From: Temnothorax longispinosus
Taxonomy: Eukaryota > Arthropoda > Insecta > Hymenoptera > Formicidae
Length of the DNA stretch: 64,000 nucleotides
Direction of reading: 5' to 3'
Assembly (NCBI RefSeq): GCF_030848805.1
Contig: NC_092358.1
Span: 1,984,001-2,048,000 of the forward strand
In this document: piece after piece, positions 36,401-51,400 of the stretch
Layout of the letters: every line of letters starts with the position of its first letter
Position numbering within the stretch: position 1 is the stretch's first letter
Position numbers and translations under genes: made by a program
The notes under the pieces: model-generated
Told to the model about the DNA's origin: nothing
What the model saw: the letters and a program-made list of their open reading frames with translations, nothing else
Database searches by the model: none

Positions 36401-39400
36401 CGCGAATACGTTAATACGGGTTTCATTATACGCGCGTAATACGGCTCCTACGCTCACGGATCTCTACGATACGCAAATAATTAGTGATCGTGGCCCTACC
36501 TCAGGGACGGGCGCGCGAGTTGCCTCGTACGCGAAGAAGAACCGTTTTCTCGACGAGGAATAACGAGGCGCGCAGTATTCACCAGTCGAAATTACAGCCT
36601 CGTTAGCCGAGGGAAGGGGGTGCAGCCGAACGTTTATATTAAATTCGGTTGTGCGTCGTCGCGATTATTAATTTGTTGATAAATAATCGCGGCCGGGAGG
36701 CAGTACTCTTGCGAGTCGTGCCCCCGGGCTCGCCCACGCTTTTGCGTGCCGCGAAACTAATAAGCCGCGCCGAAAACGAAAGCGCGCACCCTTCTGTATC
36801 TTTAGCTTTAATTTTGAGTCGGTAATGATGAACTCCGCGGGGATTCCCTATCCCGGCCGTTCAGAAACGGCCGCCACGAACAGCAGGAGTTCATTAAGAG
36901 GCGGTGAGATTTCCGAAGGACGAGAGAGCGAGGCCACCGGAGGATTTCTAGATCATTTCGCGAAATCGGGATCGCACTCGCGGATCGCCTCGTGGCGGAA
37001 ATCACTCACCGTCTAGCGAATCTAACGCACGGAGCAACGCGTGGAAGCAATCCGATAATGCGCCTTCCTCTCTCCTCCCCCTGCCCCCCCTGCCCCCCCT
37101 GGATCCCGCCTCTCGGTCATATTTTTCCGATCGGCATTCCGGGGAGACGTATGTTTTTTCGGCCGCTTTGACGGTTTCGATCAAAACGGGACGCGCGACA
37201 AACAATGGGGAGGGATTTCCACGTCCACCAAACGCATCGTGCGCATAACGCATCCGATAATGACGATAGCAATTGTAATTTCGGCACGACAAAGGGCCTC
37301 TATAAAATGGCGAAGGTATGTCCCCGCGCGCTCTTCGATCCGGGGCGGCCGTCCAACAGCTTTTTTAATAAACGATGCACGTGCCATCGGCGTTCCAGCA
37401 TTCACATACGCCAATGAATTTTTATAACGACGCGTCGTCGCATGTCGCGGCGTGTAAACATTTTTTTTTACCCTAAATCGCGAATCCCCAATTATCCGCG
37501 TGTTTATCCCGTTATCGAGTAACGGGAAGCCCCGAACGTCGTAATACCGATCGACACACTATTACATTCATAACTACCTGGCGAACGAGACGAAAATATT
37601 TTAGGGACGTTGATTGAAATGAAAATTTTAATCGCCGTCAAAAAATTTCAGTCTACTTTGCATACGATAAATTCTCAGGAGGTGCGTTGAAATAATTCGC
37701 AGTATCGGAATTAAACCAGTTGGCCAGATTAAAAGGTACACCAGATGATACCACCGACTCGATGTGAGAGACTTCGTAATCGTTTGTTAATTCTGTACGT
37801 AAAATTAAGTTCGTAGGAAGGCAAAACGTTTTCTCCGCGCGCGTATACATATCTCGAGGGTCGCTTCCTCGTAGATATTTCGACCGAGTCGAAATAATAA
37901 ACGACCTGGATCTGCGAGAAGGGTCGTAACATGATCCAGAGTGCGCGCTTCTGCGAGTCCGGGAGTGAAAATTCCACCCTTAGGACCGTGACATTCGAGG
38001 CGAAAGGGGTTCACGCGGACTCTCGTAACGAGTGTCCTCGTTGCAGACGCAACGCGATCTTGAAAGGACTTCTTCCCGTTGCAAGACAGTATTTTCTGAA
38101 GTGTTGATGTTAATAATCGTGTAAATTACAACCGAACAAACGACATTTAAGCCTGATCTCTGTTAAATTATTCAATTATATGAATCAGAGAAAGAATTTC
38201 GAGCTCGCGATCTAATGCAAACAAACGTAAGGGTGCAGAAGAAAATAATGAAAGACTTAATTCGAAAATACGGCGAGACCATAAATCGTGCAAATTACAA
38301 CCGAACAAACGGCATCGAAGTCTGAACTCCGTTAAATTATTAAATTATGACTCAGAGAAAAAACTTCGGGCTCGCGATGCGCGTGTCAATTTAGCGAGAA
38401 CGCGATCTAATTCAAACAAACGTAAGGGCGAGGAAGAGAAAAAATGGGAGACTTAATTCGAGAATGCGGCGAGACCATAAATTATTTTGGGAGATTCCCC
38501 GTTGACGTGGTACAAGCGTCGAAACTCCGGTTCCTTCGCGCGAAGGGCGAATCGCAGAGCGATGGACTCGAATTACAAACGATGCCGTCGTCGCCCCGGC
38601 AAAAAGGGCCGGGGCGCGTCCTATCCTCTGTGTTCTCCGTCAGATCCTTACAGATATTATCCGGCATATCGCGAGAGACGGACAACATTTATCAACCCAT
38701 GCGCAACCCGTGGAAAGCTCTTTCCTCGAATTCAATCAGTGGATGCCTGACATTCCACGGACATCAATAGGGTAGCTGAAGTAAGACGTTTGACTCTCTG
38801 ACATTAATTTCTGATTTTCTTCGGTTCTATTTCAAAGCTAAATCTCGTAGAAAATTACCGTTACGTTTTGAGGGCATGGTATAACCGTGTAAATTTAAAT
38901 TCCATATCGTCGCAAATGCGCGATTAATATTCATTCTTTTTTTTCTCGTTGGTAAACAACCGTTATGTATTCATCGCGAAAAGTTTCGACGGATTCCTTG
39001 ACCCAAAACAAGAAAAAATTTTTTTTCCGTAAACACGCGTCCGATCCTCAACAATAGCATCCGTACCGATATTCGTGTAGTATGCCAGCGGTATTGAATA
39101 AACGCTGAATGTATCTCTAATAAACACTTCCGGCTTTGGAATTTGTCTATCGGAAAATAATCGCCGGTATTCGGCAACAAGAGCAGCGCTATCGCAAAAT
39201 CCATAAACATCATATCGGCATTTTCGTGCCGGATATAGTATCAAGTGACTGACGTACTGCACTCTACGCTATACTTTCAAGAATGCGTAGGAACGCACGT
39301 ACGCTACACGATCGCAGAAACACCCAGTTAAAAACATCTTTATTACGTTAAAATTAAAAAAAAATGATGCGCGACACTCGGTACATTTTTTTTCACGTCG

Positions 39401-42400
39401 CTCACATTCCAAGTGCCCCTCTGCATTTTTTAAATTAGTTCTCACTTCTCCAGACCCTCGTCGTTTTGACTGATAGATTCGAGCGGCGGTCACGACGCAA
39501 TCGTACACAGGCTACCGTAGCTAACTCCATATCAATCCGCGTGTATTCGCCCTCGCGCCTTTCCGCTCGTAACGAGTCATGATAAATGACACGAGGCCCG
39601 CCGACGATTGAGATTAATTTACCAGCGCGCGTCTCGCGATTGACTTTGACGTCTGCACACAATTCCGAGATGGTTTTCACGGCGGAAATCACGCCGCTTT
39701 CATAACTTGGCGAGGATCCATTCTTGTTTTCTCGATCTTCCACGATCCTCCAAAATTGGCCTGATCATTCGGAGTGGCTCGAAATAAGAGTGGGTCGGAG
39801 TCGCAACAATGACATTGATTCACGATGCACAAAGCCGCATTGGTTGGATATGATTCCGACCAGAGTCGGCGTTATTTCGAGAAATCGATGAACACAGCAT
39901 CTCTCCGTGAAAGGAAGAGGAGCGGAAGATTGGCGGCGGCAGTGGCGGCGGCGATGGCCCCTCCTTTCGTTCCGACGAACCGGGCTAATTATGTATCCCT
40001 TGCGAGACCCCCGCGGACAGGAAATGAGACTCTCCCCGAGTTCCTCTATCCGCTCCATGTATACATATATATGTAAAAGGATACGTTCACATTCACGCGA
40101 GCGACACCCCGCGATATACGTGCATACCCCCCGCGCGACTTCCGAGCTCCGGGCTCGAAGTGGAAACGCAGTTGGATTAAGCCCGGCCGAGGGGATCAGA
40201 TACGACGACGGCGATAACCTCCGACTTTATCCTCGCGCGGGACAGCGGTTTAATTAGACGACGCCCGAGATTCGCCTAGAAATGTTGATTGAGCTAAATT
40301 GTTTCCTCGGGGGCCGCATGCACCGTCTTCGACGTCGTCGCGTTTTCCCTCCTTCCCGGCAGTGGGATACTAACCTACGTGTTCCGGGGGTGCTAAGGAG
40401 ACAATGCTGATTAAGCGACGAGATAACCGTCTGTTTAGTCAAACGACTCTCGGACCGTTTCGACGGCCCGGTCGTTTCGCCTCGGATTTCGGCCGGGAGA
40501 ACAGAATCTTGTTAATTCATTCCGTAGGAGGACGATTCTACCGGGAGGACTTAACATCACGGTAGTCTCTCGTGAGAATACTGAATACTCATTTATTTCG
40601 CATTAGATACGGGAAATGTAAACGAATGAAATATACAAATACCGTTGATGTTAGTTATTGTATGTTACCAGCATGTCACGATGACACGTTGACGACGCGG
40701 GAACAGGAATGTTAATGCAGGAGGTGATAATTTTTGAGAAGCAAACGCTTAAACGGGATGACGCGGAGGACGATCTTTCTGTCATCGGTCTAGCGAGAGT
40801 TCGGAGAGTACTCGTAACCGTTAGCGTCGGGACGGCAGTTAGAGTGGAAATAGCAGGACGGGGCGCGCGTAAAGCGGAGAGGGACCGAGACGATGCTATC
40901 TCTTTCGTTAAACGCGACCCACGCAAGCTCCGCGTTGAGCGGCCGTGCCGTTTCGCTCGCGGTTCCATTCGTCCTCGCGTGTACGCACGCAGCGGCCGGA
41001 CCGGTCGTTTACACGTGCTCCTACATGCGAGATAAGGAGCCCGGCTAATGTTATGCGCCTCGACAAAACGACTGGCGTGTACTCGAAAATCTATAATCAA
41101 CCTTCTGAGACCTCCTGTTCACGAGATCGGCGATATGCGCACACACGCATGGCGTGCCGTGATTTCGAGTATATTATACGCATGATCGTAAATTAATTGA
41201 GATTTTTACAAAATGTAAAAATCTTAAAAGTAAAAAAGGCCTAAAATTCGCCAAATGATTCGTTTCATCAAAGATTAATAAATACGAATAAATTGTACTT
41301 TTGGAAGGCTATACGTTTGTATATAAAAGAACCCACGGGATATGAGAGAGAGAGTAATCAGAATAACCGAATAATATTCTTACGTAACACTACCTCCTGT
41401 TAATATTTAATGTACTGTACAAACGACTGGACAGAGCGATAGCGTCAGCGGAGAAGATATTAGGTTTCCGTAATAAAGTGTAATGCGTAAGACAAGCCCC
41501 GAGTAGAGAAGCTCGTTAACAGATAGCACTTTGAGTGCACCGGTACTATGCGTCATACATCAGAAATGACGTTCGGGGGTATGCGAAGTAGGGGTGCCTA
41601 GAAAGGGTCTGAATTATGAAACGGACCCGCCCGATTCTCGAGGAATGTACCTCGTTGTTACCGCTAAGGTATGTGTACGTGTACGCGCGTGCGTGTATCC
41701 GTGCGATCCGTACGTACGAGTAGCTTAAGCAACGCGTAACACGGCCAATTTGTATTTTAACGAACCGCTTTTTATACTCGCCGCTTTTACGGTCTCTCGT
41801 AAAATACTAGCCGTGGAAATGAGAGAACGCCAATCGCGAAACTACGATCGTTACCCGATTCGTCCGTTTCTCTTCCCGTATTATTTAAGGCGCATCGGAA
41901 AAAGGCGCGCAGCAGCCGCGACGTCGAGGAATATACATGGTTCGCGACCGCCGTGTTTTTTCCCCCTCCTCTACCCTTCTTCCATCTCCCTCGTCGTTTC
42001 ACGGATGTGGAAGGGCGGCTTTCTCGCCGCGGCTGATCCACCCCGCGTTCCATCATCGCCCGCGCGAAAAAGCCTCGAGAGCATTTTTCAATTCTCCGCG
42101 AAACTTTACGATAGGCATCTTCCCCACGAGGAACGCGCCCCGCACCCGATCCACGCGCGCGAGAGAAACATTTGTACATAAATCTGAAAATTATGACCCA
42201 CGCGCCCTGCCTCCGCGCGCGTCCTGCGTCTCGTACCACCCCCATTGGAAAGCAGCATCGGGGGCATATGCCTGCCAACGCGTAACGGAGAGATAACCGC
42301 GGGCCAACCCCTCGGTCTGAACGCGACTGCGGACGCACGCACGCATGCAATCCGTGTATGAGACTGCAATCTTGGATACGTGTGCGTCGCGACGCGTTCT

Positions 42401-45378
42401 CGTCCTGCCAACGTCGCCCATAAAGGCCGATATAAATTAGAATCAGTGGAAAATAAAAATCACTTTCCAGCAATAGGAGAGCCGGAGCTCCGCGAATCGT
42501 TCGATTAAGGGCTATCGATGGTCGTTATGGGACTTCTCTTCTTCACGGCGACAGAAAAAAAAAGATACATATAGACAGAGGTCGGCAAGGGCGAGAAGGG
42601 GCAGAGAGAAAGGCAGATAGAGCGTGATGGGGCTTATCGCGGTTTCGGATAGAGTCAATCTGCGGGGGTTTCACGCCGCGCCGAATCGCCGGGGCGTTTT
42701 TACCCCAATTCCAGTCCCTCGTGGACTTTTTTACGTGCCCTAACCCGCCACTGCTTTCGCTGCCACTTTCACGCGAAAGTAACGGGAGGACTCTGTTTCG
42801 TAGCACAGGAAAAAAACTCTTCGATACCCTTCGGAAAGTACTGTACGTCCGAAGGCTTGTATATCCTCGTGAGGCCTTATCCGCTATTCGGATTTACGTC
42901 GTACGAAATGACATCGAAGCTACATCATTTCAATATACAGAGAAGCTGATAAGGGACGTTTGCTGAGCCGACGTATCGGCAGACTATAATAATTCCTTAT
43001 TTCGAAAAAAATCCAATATCTGACGATCATTTGTGCAGAAGAAAAAGCGTATAATAAGAAATCCGCAGAAATTTCAATCGCAGGAGATCGAGAGAACAAA
43101 CGCGTCGATTCTTCGGGGAGATCATCGAAACTTTCAACGCACGCTATCGATTAGACGGTGTATCAGAACCACGTGCGCGCACATAAATAATTCCATTCCG
43201 ATTTACCCCTTTTCGTATCGTCGCCCCGAGGCCCGAGTAAAACGGGCGAGATGCAGGCGCGCGGCGGAGGGGACTGTCGTAGCATGGCGCACGATTCTCT
43301 GTTCGACGTTCGACGGCGATAAGTCTCCGCCGTTCGGTCGCTCCCCAGCTTTCCTGAACGCCTCGATGCTCAGCCGGCAGGCAAAACGCAAATAAACTCA
43401 CGGATACCGACCCCCTTCGCCGCAGCCGCCGATGCCGCCAGCCAACCCGCCGTACCTTGCCCCCCTGCGTATCCGGCAGAGTATATTCAAGAAAAATATA
43501 CCGTGAGAAAAAAATCGAAAGTCAGGGCGCGAGGGATGATCGCACGCGCGACACGAGACAGACTTTTTGTTCTCGCGAGCCAGACATGTGGAACGGAAAA
43601 GTGCTCTTATTTGTATTGATGAGAATCCTCTTTCGAATGTTTGAAACCGGTATCTTTTTCTGAGATCAGTTTTCAGTGTCACATGGTTGCACGTGACAAA
43701 TTTTTTATAATCTGCACCCACTTTAATTATTACCGATTCGACTTCCTTCTTTTGCGATTTGATATTAATCCTATTTTAAAGATTTTTAAATTTACAAAAA
43801 AAATTTCTCTCTAAAGCGGAATTGATTGATATATGGATGATATGGTAAACCGTTCGTGATATTCTCATCTCGCTTTCTGGATGCGTACAACGACGTACGT
43901 AGGTGCAGGCGACGCGTGTGCGAAAATATACGCGTAAAAGGGCCCTTATCGGGTTTGCGCAAGAATAGGATTCGACGACGCTTCCGAAAGCCATAACCGA
44001 AACGGTAACTGCCACCCTCTGACTGATCGAACTTATTCTTTTCCTTCGTGACCCCCGCTCTCGTCGCGTATTCGAGTTCCAGCGATAATATTTGGCTGAA
44101 AGGGCGGAGGGGGCCCCGGGATGGCGGCCGCATCATTTTTCTGGAAAATTGAATAGACAAAATCGAATATTTGCCTACTCAACCGACGATTCTCTCCCTA
44201 TGTCAATTCTTCGATGGAAATCGTTTCGAGAGACAGAGAAAGTGGGAAGATAACGGCAGAAAGATTGAAGACAATCGAAAAGTAACAACCTCGCTCCATA
44301 TAAAATAACGCGCCATTTGCAGTTTCAGGTGCGACATGCATTTAGCTCTCGTGATACACGTGATACAATAAAAATAAAGGAGATGCGCACTTAATCACCG
44401 TTTATTAGCGCCAAACAAGATGACACTCGCACCCTTTCGCCTCGCACCTTCGCGTTTTCTCATCAACCTACGCTTAATTTCTAACCCTTCCGCGCCATCC
44501 GAGCGAGCGAAGGGAAGGTGGGAGCGCCGGGAGTATATTAAGCGACACTCGGAATTACAAATAACAAATTGCAATTTGATTCCCCGTGCGCCCGTGCTCG
44601 TACGGGTGGGGCGTTTCCGCAGGGCCGAGGGCGCAATTTATCATTAGTCCGCCGACAATTTGGTGACGGCGACCTCCGTTCTCGCAGGGAGGGAAGGACG
44701 TTGTGCACGCACGCGAATAGATACGCTTACCGTCGGAGTATCGACACTTGGCGCGTTTCCTTTCTCAGGCTTAGACAATTTACTTTCTACATAAATCGGG
44801 ATATCGATATCTCGTTATTAATTTGCATCGATTTGCATCGACTTGTTGCGCAAACTTCTTCCGCTGGATTATCATAAATAGCAGGCGAACTATCATTATT
44901 CCTTAGATTCGCAATCGAAAGGAAATGAGCAAAGTGCACACGAGCGAATGGAAAACACACCTCCTTCGTGGCGAAAAATACAGCGTAATCGAGAGGTGGT
45001 TTCTCTCGCTTGGAATCATCGCGTATTGGGTGATCCCGAATAAACAGAAGCAGGACTAAGCCGGTGGCGGTGAAGGGACCTTCGAAGGACGAGCACACGA
45101 TGGGTAGGTGGAACGGGAGGGTGAGACAGGAGGCGGACTGAAGCGGTTTATATGGCTACATGGCTAAAGGCGCATCCCCCTAGCCGTATCGATCGTTGAC
45201 TTTAAAATTCAAAGAGACCGACAATAGCTTCCCTTTCCGACGGGCCTCTGTACTACAATATCATATTCCGTTCCTTTCGTTTCATTGTCTGGTAAAGCCT
45301 GCGCTAATAATAAAAGATTGCTACCCTGGAAGCTGCGCCTAGAGAGAGGGAGAGCAAGGAAAAGTACACGCGCGCGCG

Positions 45379-45425
<47 letters not shown>

Positions 45426-48400
45426 AGAAGAAAGATATGACCGGCAGAAGAAGAGTGAGAGAAAGGGAGGCAGGGGGGAGGCTTGGCTCGGAAAAGTATT
45501 CCCAACTTCGGTGCTACATCATCCAGATAGCCGACCCATAATGCTCCGGTGAAAAGTTCGTCGAATTCTGTGTGAATTTAATATGCCGCGCACGACCGTC
45601 CCTTTGTGCCGCCTTTGTTACGCCACTGTCATTCCGCCGCGTGCCGGCCGATTTAACTGCGATTTACGTTCCTTTAACTGTGATTAACATGGGTTATTTT
45701 GAATTTGTACTCTAAACTATTCCATAAAGAATCTTTTTTCTCCCTCATAGAAGAATAATGTGTTATTTAAAAGCATATCTTCGATTATACGACGAAATTG
45801 GCCACGTGGTTGCAAGAAACGCAGAAGGTAATGCTAGATAACGAGTTAAGAAGACGAAAGGCAGAGATGAAACCGAAAAGGGGGAAATGGTAGATATTCT
45901 TCTGGCAAGAAGCAACAATAAAGCCCGTTCAAATTACATAGGTAACGAGGATAGAAAGCGAGATATTTGTACGGGAAGAAAGGGAGACGGTATAGCCGGA
46001 GGGGACGTAACAATGGACGATCATATTAAATCATAAATGTAAACGAAGATAGGGCGGTGGGATGAGGAAGATGGAGCTACCGCAGCCCCGAATAATGAAA
46101 CTCCTCGATGTCCGATCAGAGTCAGGAATATGACCGCGTTTCTATATATCTACGCTTCGTTACTTATATTCGTCGCGGTAAAAGTTATTTTATCGGCATA
46201 TATTGAATAAATTTTTTTTTCTCGCACGGCAAAAATTTTAATTAATTTAAATTTTTGCTGAAATAAAAATTCTTATCGTGCGTTATCGTAAATGTCATCG
46301 AGGTCAATACGGTCTGCTGTATTCTGTTTTTGCAGTAAAAATAATCGCATAAAATACAAGATACTCTCTCGTGTATATACCTTAAGTAATATATGGACTG
46401 AAAACAAATCGGCGACCCACCTATGTAGTCACCTGCGCGAATCGCGCAAAACTACATACGCGCAATACCTGAATCGAGATTAAACGTTTCGAGGGATGCG
46501 AAATGAAATATTTAGCGATCCACAGGGTCGAAACGAACCCACGCGCGATCGGTGGACCCCTTTGTCGGCGCGTTATAGACATCGAAACGAACAGGAATGC
46601 AGTGTAACCCCTTTTCACCGCGTGTCGTACACGTTTGGATTATTATAACGTCGAACGCAGCAATGGACTTTTATCTCTCGATCAAACTCTCTCTCCCTAC
46701 ATAAGTACCGTGCTCTTTCTCTCTTCCTCTCTCAATTCTCTCTCCCGTTCACTATTCCAAATATTTCACAATGGCACACCCGTAAAATTTCTACTTGCCT
46801 CAAACAATCATATAAATAAAATCTTCATCGAATGGAATAATCAACAAATTTTTAGTTATTGTTCAATCACTACTAATTACCTACTTTATAAAACGGGTGA
46901 TCTATTCCGCCTATTAATCCACGTTATCAACGGTTAATCAACGAAGAAAGCGGCAACTGTATCGCAAAATGACTACGCATGGGAAATATGTAAAGGAGAG
47001 CGAGGGAAAGGCGGCGAGAGGAGGGGTGGAAGAAAAAAAAAAGATGACGAGTCACTCGCCGGAATGGATTAAGTCGTGTGAATATTGACGCGCGGTGTTG
47101 GTTAGATCGATCAGTCGTGTGTTTCACGGAAAGACGGGCGGGCGGACGCGGACGCGGACGCTGAATGGACCGGATTGAAATGTCGGGCGGCGTGAATGGC
47201 GGCTTAAAAGAAATACATTAGCGCAATGTGAAGGGTTACTTGAAAATAAACTGGAATAAGCGAGTGCTGCGCGCGGTTACACTCAAACGCCACCGGTTGA
47301 TGGTGGTGGTCGACCGGGCGCATTCGCTCGCTCTCGCCCTTTCGGCGCGGGGTACTCGATCATTCTTTCAATGCAGAAACGACACGCCACCGAGGGTGAG
47401 GTCGACTTTATGGACAGCCCGAGATTTTCCACGAGGCTCGCCCGCGTTTTATCCGCGATGGAAAACAAGAACGATCTCCATTCCAGAACTAATGCGCCCT
47501 TTTTTCTTTTCTACAGGCGAGAAAAAGCGTATACATTTTTATCGAACAACGTGTATATTTTCATGGAAATTACGTGTAACAAGAGATGACGTATTATTTT
47601 ATAAATTATATTTTCAATATAATACGTACAAATAAATTTAAAAATTGTAAACATACAAACTTAAAATATTTTTAATTCGCGACTCGAAAACTCAACATGA
47701 CCCGTTTATTGAATTGATACGCGGGTACTTACGGCATACGATCGATATCTTCTAGCTATATAATCATGTCTGTACGTCGACGAATCGCAACGGACATTAG
47801 ACGAAACAGTGATGCAATACAACGGTCAAGCAGGTGCATTATTCCAACGAATGGTTTACGACAATTTTATTGTTGGCCCCTGGTGTTCAGCGGTCGTATT
47901 TAACGTTTTATCCCATCGCTTCCATATCTCCCTCCCCCCCTCTCTCTCTCTCTCTCTCTTGCCTCTCTGCGCATCTCTCCCTCAATTCTCGAGAAGGAGA
48001 AAGGGTTAGAATTTTATTTTTCAGCTACACACGCGCGTAAAAGGGCTACGGTGGAGGTGGGCCCCTTCGGATCGTTTCATAAAAGTCGTCTGGCACATTC
48101 GTTCTCCTAGATTATTGCCCCGTCCGCGAGTCGGCACCGGGACGCGGGATATATTATTTTATTTATTATTTCACTTTAAGGCCGCGTCGCGCCTCTCTTC
48201 TCTCGCTTCGCATCGCCGAGGGATTAAGGCGGACGGGCATAAAGTACGGAAACGCCTCGTTTTGCGTCACCTTGGGATCCCCGCGGATACCCGAAGCGCC
48301 GTGCCGACGAGAGAGACGCTCCTTACGGAGCCGCTCTCCGTTCTCCGGCCTCCTCGGGAACCGTTCATGCGCGTGGTTTAATTAAGCCAACGTCTACGTA

Positions 48401-51400
48401 TCGTAAAACGCGGGTATACAAAGTTTCGATCGTCGTCTGTGCACGCCGTCGATGCGTATGTATGCAAGCGCGTTCGACCGTAAATAATCTTTAACGCGAG
48501 CGCACGCGATTGTCCGATATAATTCAAAGAGGCAGATAATTATAGTAGAGAGAAAAACTCGAGAGACGGCACATACAATATACAATATGTATATATGTAT
48601 ACATATATACATAGATACATACGTACACATATAAAAAAAAATATTGCCTGAAAATTGCTACAATTTCGAGCAAAGATACTCAGGCAACCGAGCGAAGATG
48701 AATGCTCGATTCCTTGCTTGTGCTTTTTACGACGCTCACGTCATCGTGTCGCGCGCGTTATCGCATTAAGTCGGCTCGCGCGAGCTTCGTTCAAATTCTT
48801 ATTCCGCGAGGGGTAACACGAATCGCGCGCTCCCTCCGTAGGGAGGATAGCAGGGGGAAACGACTCTTCGTAAAATTAAGGGAGCCTGTAACACACGAAA
48901 TCGTTGTAGCACAGTGTCTTTCGCAAGAAGGTGAGGGAGGGAGAGGCAGACGGCAAACGCGTCCGCAGCTGCGACATCGCGAAATTACGAGGTGGCGGTG
49001 GGACTCGCCGTGTCGCTCCTTAGAGGAAGCGTTGACAAATGACGGAGGCAACTTTTATTATTTTAGATGTCGGCCCATCAGACGCGGGCGGTTACGGCCT
49101 CACGAGCCGCGACGTCGACTGGATGTGTTTTACATACATTTGAGCAGCCCCCGGGGCGCTACGCACCCCCGTTGACAAATGGCCGTGGAGTTTTATTAGA
49201 CGAACTTTTTAAGGTACTCCCCCGAGCGCGCGGACGTGTGGTTACACTAAATAAAGATAAGCCCCGCGCCCGCACCGAACGCGTTTTTCTTCGCTCTTCT
49301 CCTTCGCGTTTCTCGCGATTTCATTTTGTCCTCTCGTTGTACGAGATACCGACGTGTATTTTGTCATAAGCTCCCGAGCGGATCGATTCATCGTCGTGCT
49401 TTATCGCGACAATCAACAGTTTTAAGGCGTAATAAAAAAAATTTTATTCGTTTGTTCTGAAAGATTTCATAAAATGGGATTATTCTTTTTTTCCTCGTAG
49501 CGAATTCCACGGTCTTGTAAAATCACATTTCACGCCGACGCCGACGCGTCAAACTACCAGAATAATCCTCCGATTTCTCGCGAGAGAAGGCAAGTCGAAT
49601 GCACGTTTCGCTCGGGAGCATATTTACGCTGGCGATGACAAATGGTTTTTAGCGCTCGCGATGGGTGGATACGAGTGAGCGCTCCGAGACATCGGCGCGA
49701 GAGAGAAAGAGAGAAAGAGAAAAAGAGAGAAAGAGAAAGAGGAACGGATAGAGAACGGAGAGACGAGAAGAGGGACAGAGAAGCAGAGGGCAGAAGAGAG
49801 AACTAGAGTGCTTCACAGATGCGCCGTGACTGATGATCCCTACTTCCAGATGTACTGTATACCCCCGGTACTTTTATCGGCGCTTGTTTGTTCAGCGAGC
49901 TCCGAAATACCAGTGGCAACGGCGTGCCGTCGCAGTGGATCACGCGTGGTGTTGTGCGTTACGTGAAAAAAAAGAACGAAGAGGAAGAAGAAGAGGAGGA
50001 GGAGGAAGAGGAGATAGCAATGGGAGAGAGGGAAGCGAAAACGAAGCGAGCGACCGCGATTACCGGCGATGAGAAAAGAAAAAATGATAGTTGCATCAAC
50101 ACAGCGCGCCCAGGCGTATATATATTTATGTGTCGCCTCCGATGTTGAGCTTTCGTCGTGCTCGATGATGGACGTCTATCACGTGAGACAACGTCCGAGG
50201 CATTTGCTTCATCATCATCTCCTTTTTCTGCTTCTTTTTCTCTTTGAGCACTCCCGCTCTCTTTTTCTTTCTCTCTCTTTCTCGTTATCGGGCTCTCCGT
50301 CCGTTAGTTGCTACCAAAACAATTTCTCTAAAGAGGATTTTTCTTTTCTCGGCATAAGCGCGAGTTTCCGACGAAAAGATTGCCTACATCTCGCGGCGAA
50401 AGCAAGCGTCTCGTGTACCGGCGCGGAATTCCGAGCGATCGGGAGGTTTTTCTTGGCATGATATAATCGGCACGTACGCGAGAGTTAACATCGGAAATCA
50501 ATAGATCCACGGTTCGGATTCTATGTAATAGGAAGGCCTCGAGAAACACGAGAGAAAGTCGATCTTTTCAACCGTGTGCGCGAACATTGCAGTAATGCTC
50601 AACGATTCTAGGCGGCCACGATTCAACACTGTTTGCTCTGGCTGGCGAGTACTCGCGCAATTTTCTAGCCCGGGGGAGGCGGGTATCTCGTGAGAGGGAG
50701 AGTACAGTACGCGGAATTATCAATTAGCGTGACGAGCGGCAGCCACTCCGCGTACGTGGAACGCGGCTGTGCAAATTGAAGAGGTTACACGGTTTTACAT
50801 ATTTCAACAGATTCATGGTGCGCGGGAGGAGAGGCGCGGAGGAGAACGAAGAGGGAAGAGAAGCAGAGGAGAAAGAGGAGGGCAAGGAGGACGGCGGGAG
50901 GAAGAGAGGCGACGATGGAGGGCTCGGTGGCCACTCGAAAAGTGCGGGCGAAGCGTTTTGTCGAGTGTTTTATGGAAAGCTTTAGAATTGTAGATTTTCT
51001 CTCTCCCATAGCGCCCGGCTGGATTTATGACGGCCGACGTACGCGCAAACGTACGAGCGCGATGTCCCCTACTTGTGCCAGCCCGCGCGCGACAGAAAAT
51101 ATAAAAGGATATTATTTAAATTCTCGAAAAGTCCGCTTTTTGCACCGACGATGCGCCGGCCCCGAGTGCTTTCTCCGAGAGTGATCGCGATCCTCCATCG
51201 TCTCGTGGCGAAGGCAGACGGCGGTGAAAGTATTCCCGCGCCGGTAATCTTCCGCATAATCGATGTCAAAAACATTTTAGAAGCGTTGATCAATGTGGGG
51301 CGCGAGGACATAAGAGAGGGACGGCGGCGCCGCAGCAGTCACACGCCAAGTTGCTATTGGATTTCAATTGGAAAACGATTATTCTTGTCGAGTGACCGTG

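Noticed and set aside
41787..42473. Long minus-strand open frame (228 codons)
   Set aside because: Composition is Arg/Ser/Gly-rich with no domain I recognise and frames are also open on the other strand, as expected for GC-rich intron. It does not fit the dac exon chain.
48587..48612. Palindrome as a microRNA precursor
   Set aside because: It is TA/CA low complexity with no loop and is most simply explained by dinucleotide slippage.
50328..50549. Minus-strand open frame with HRIRTVDLLISD
   Set aside because: It is short and isolated, with no splice context and no recognisable family.
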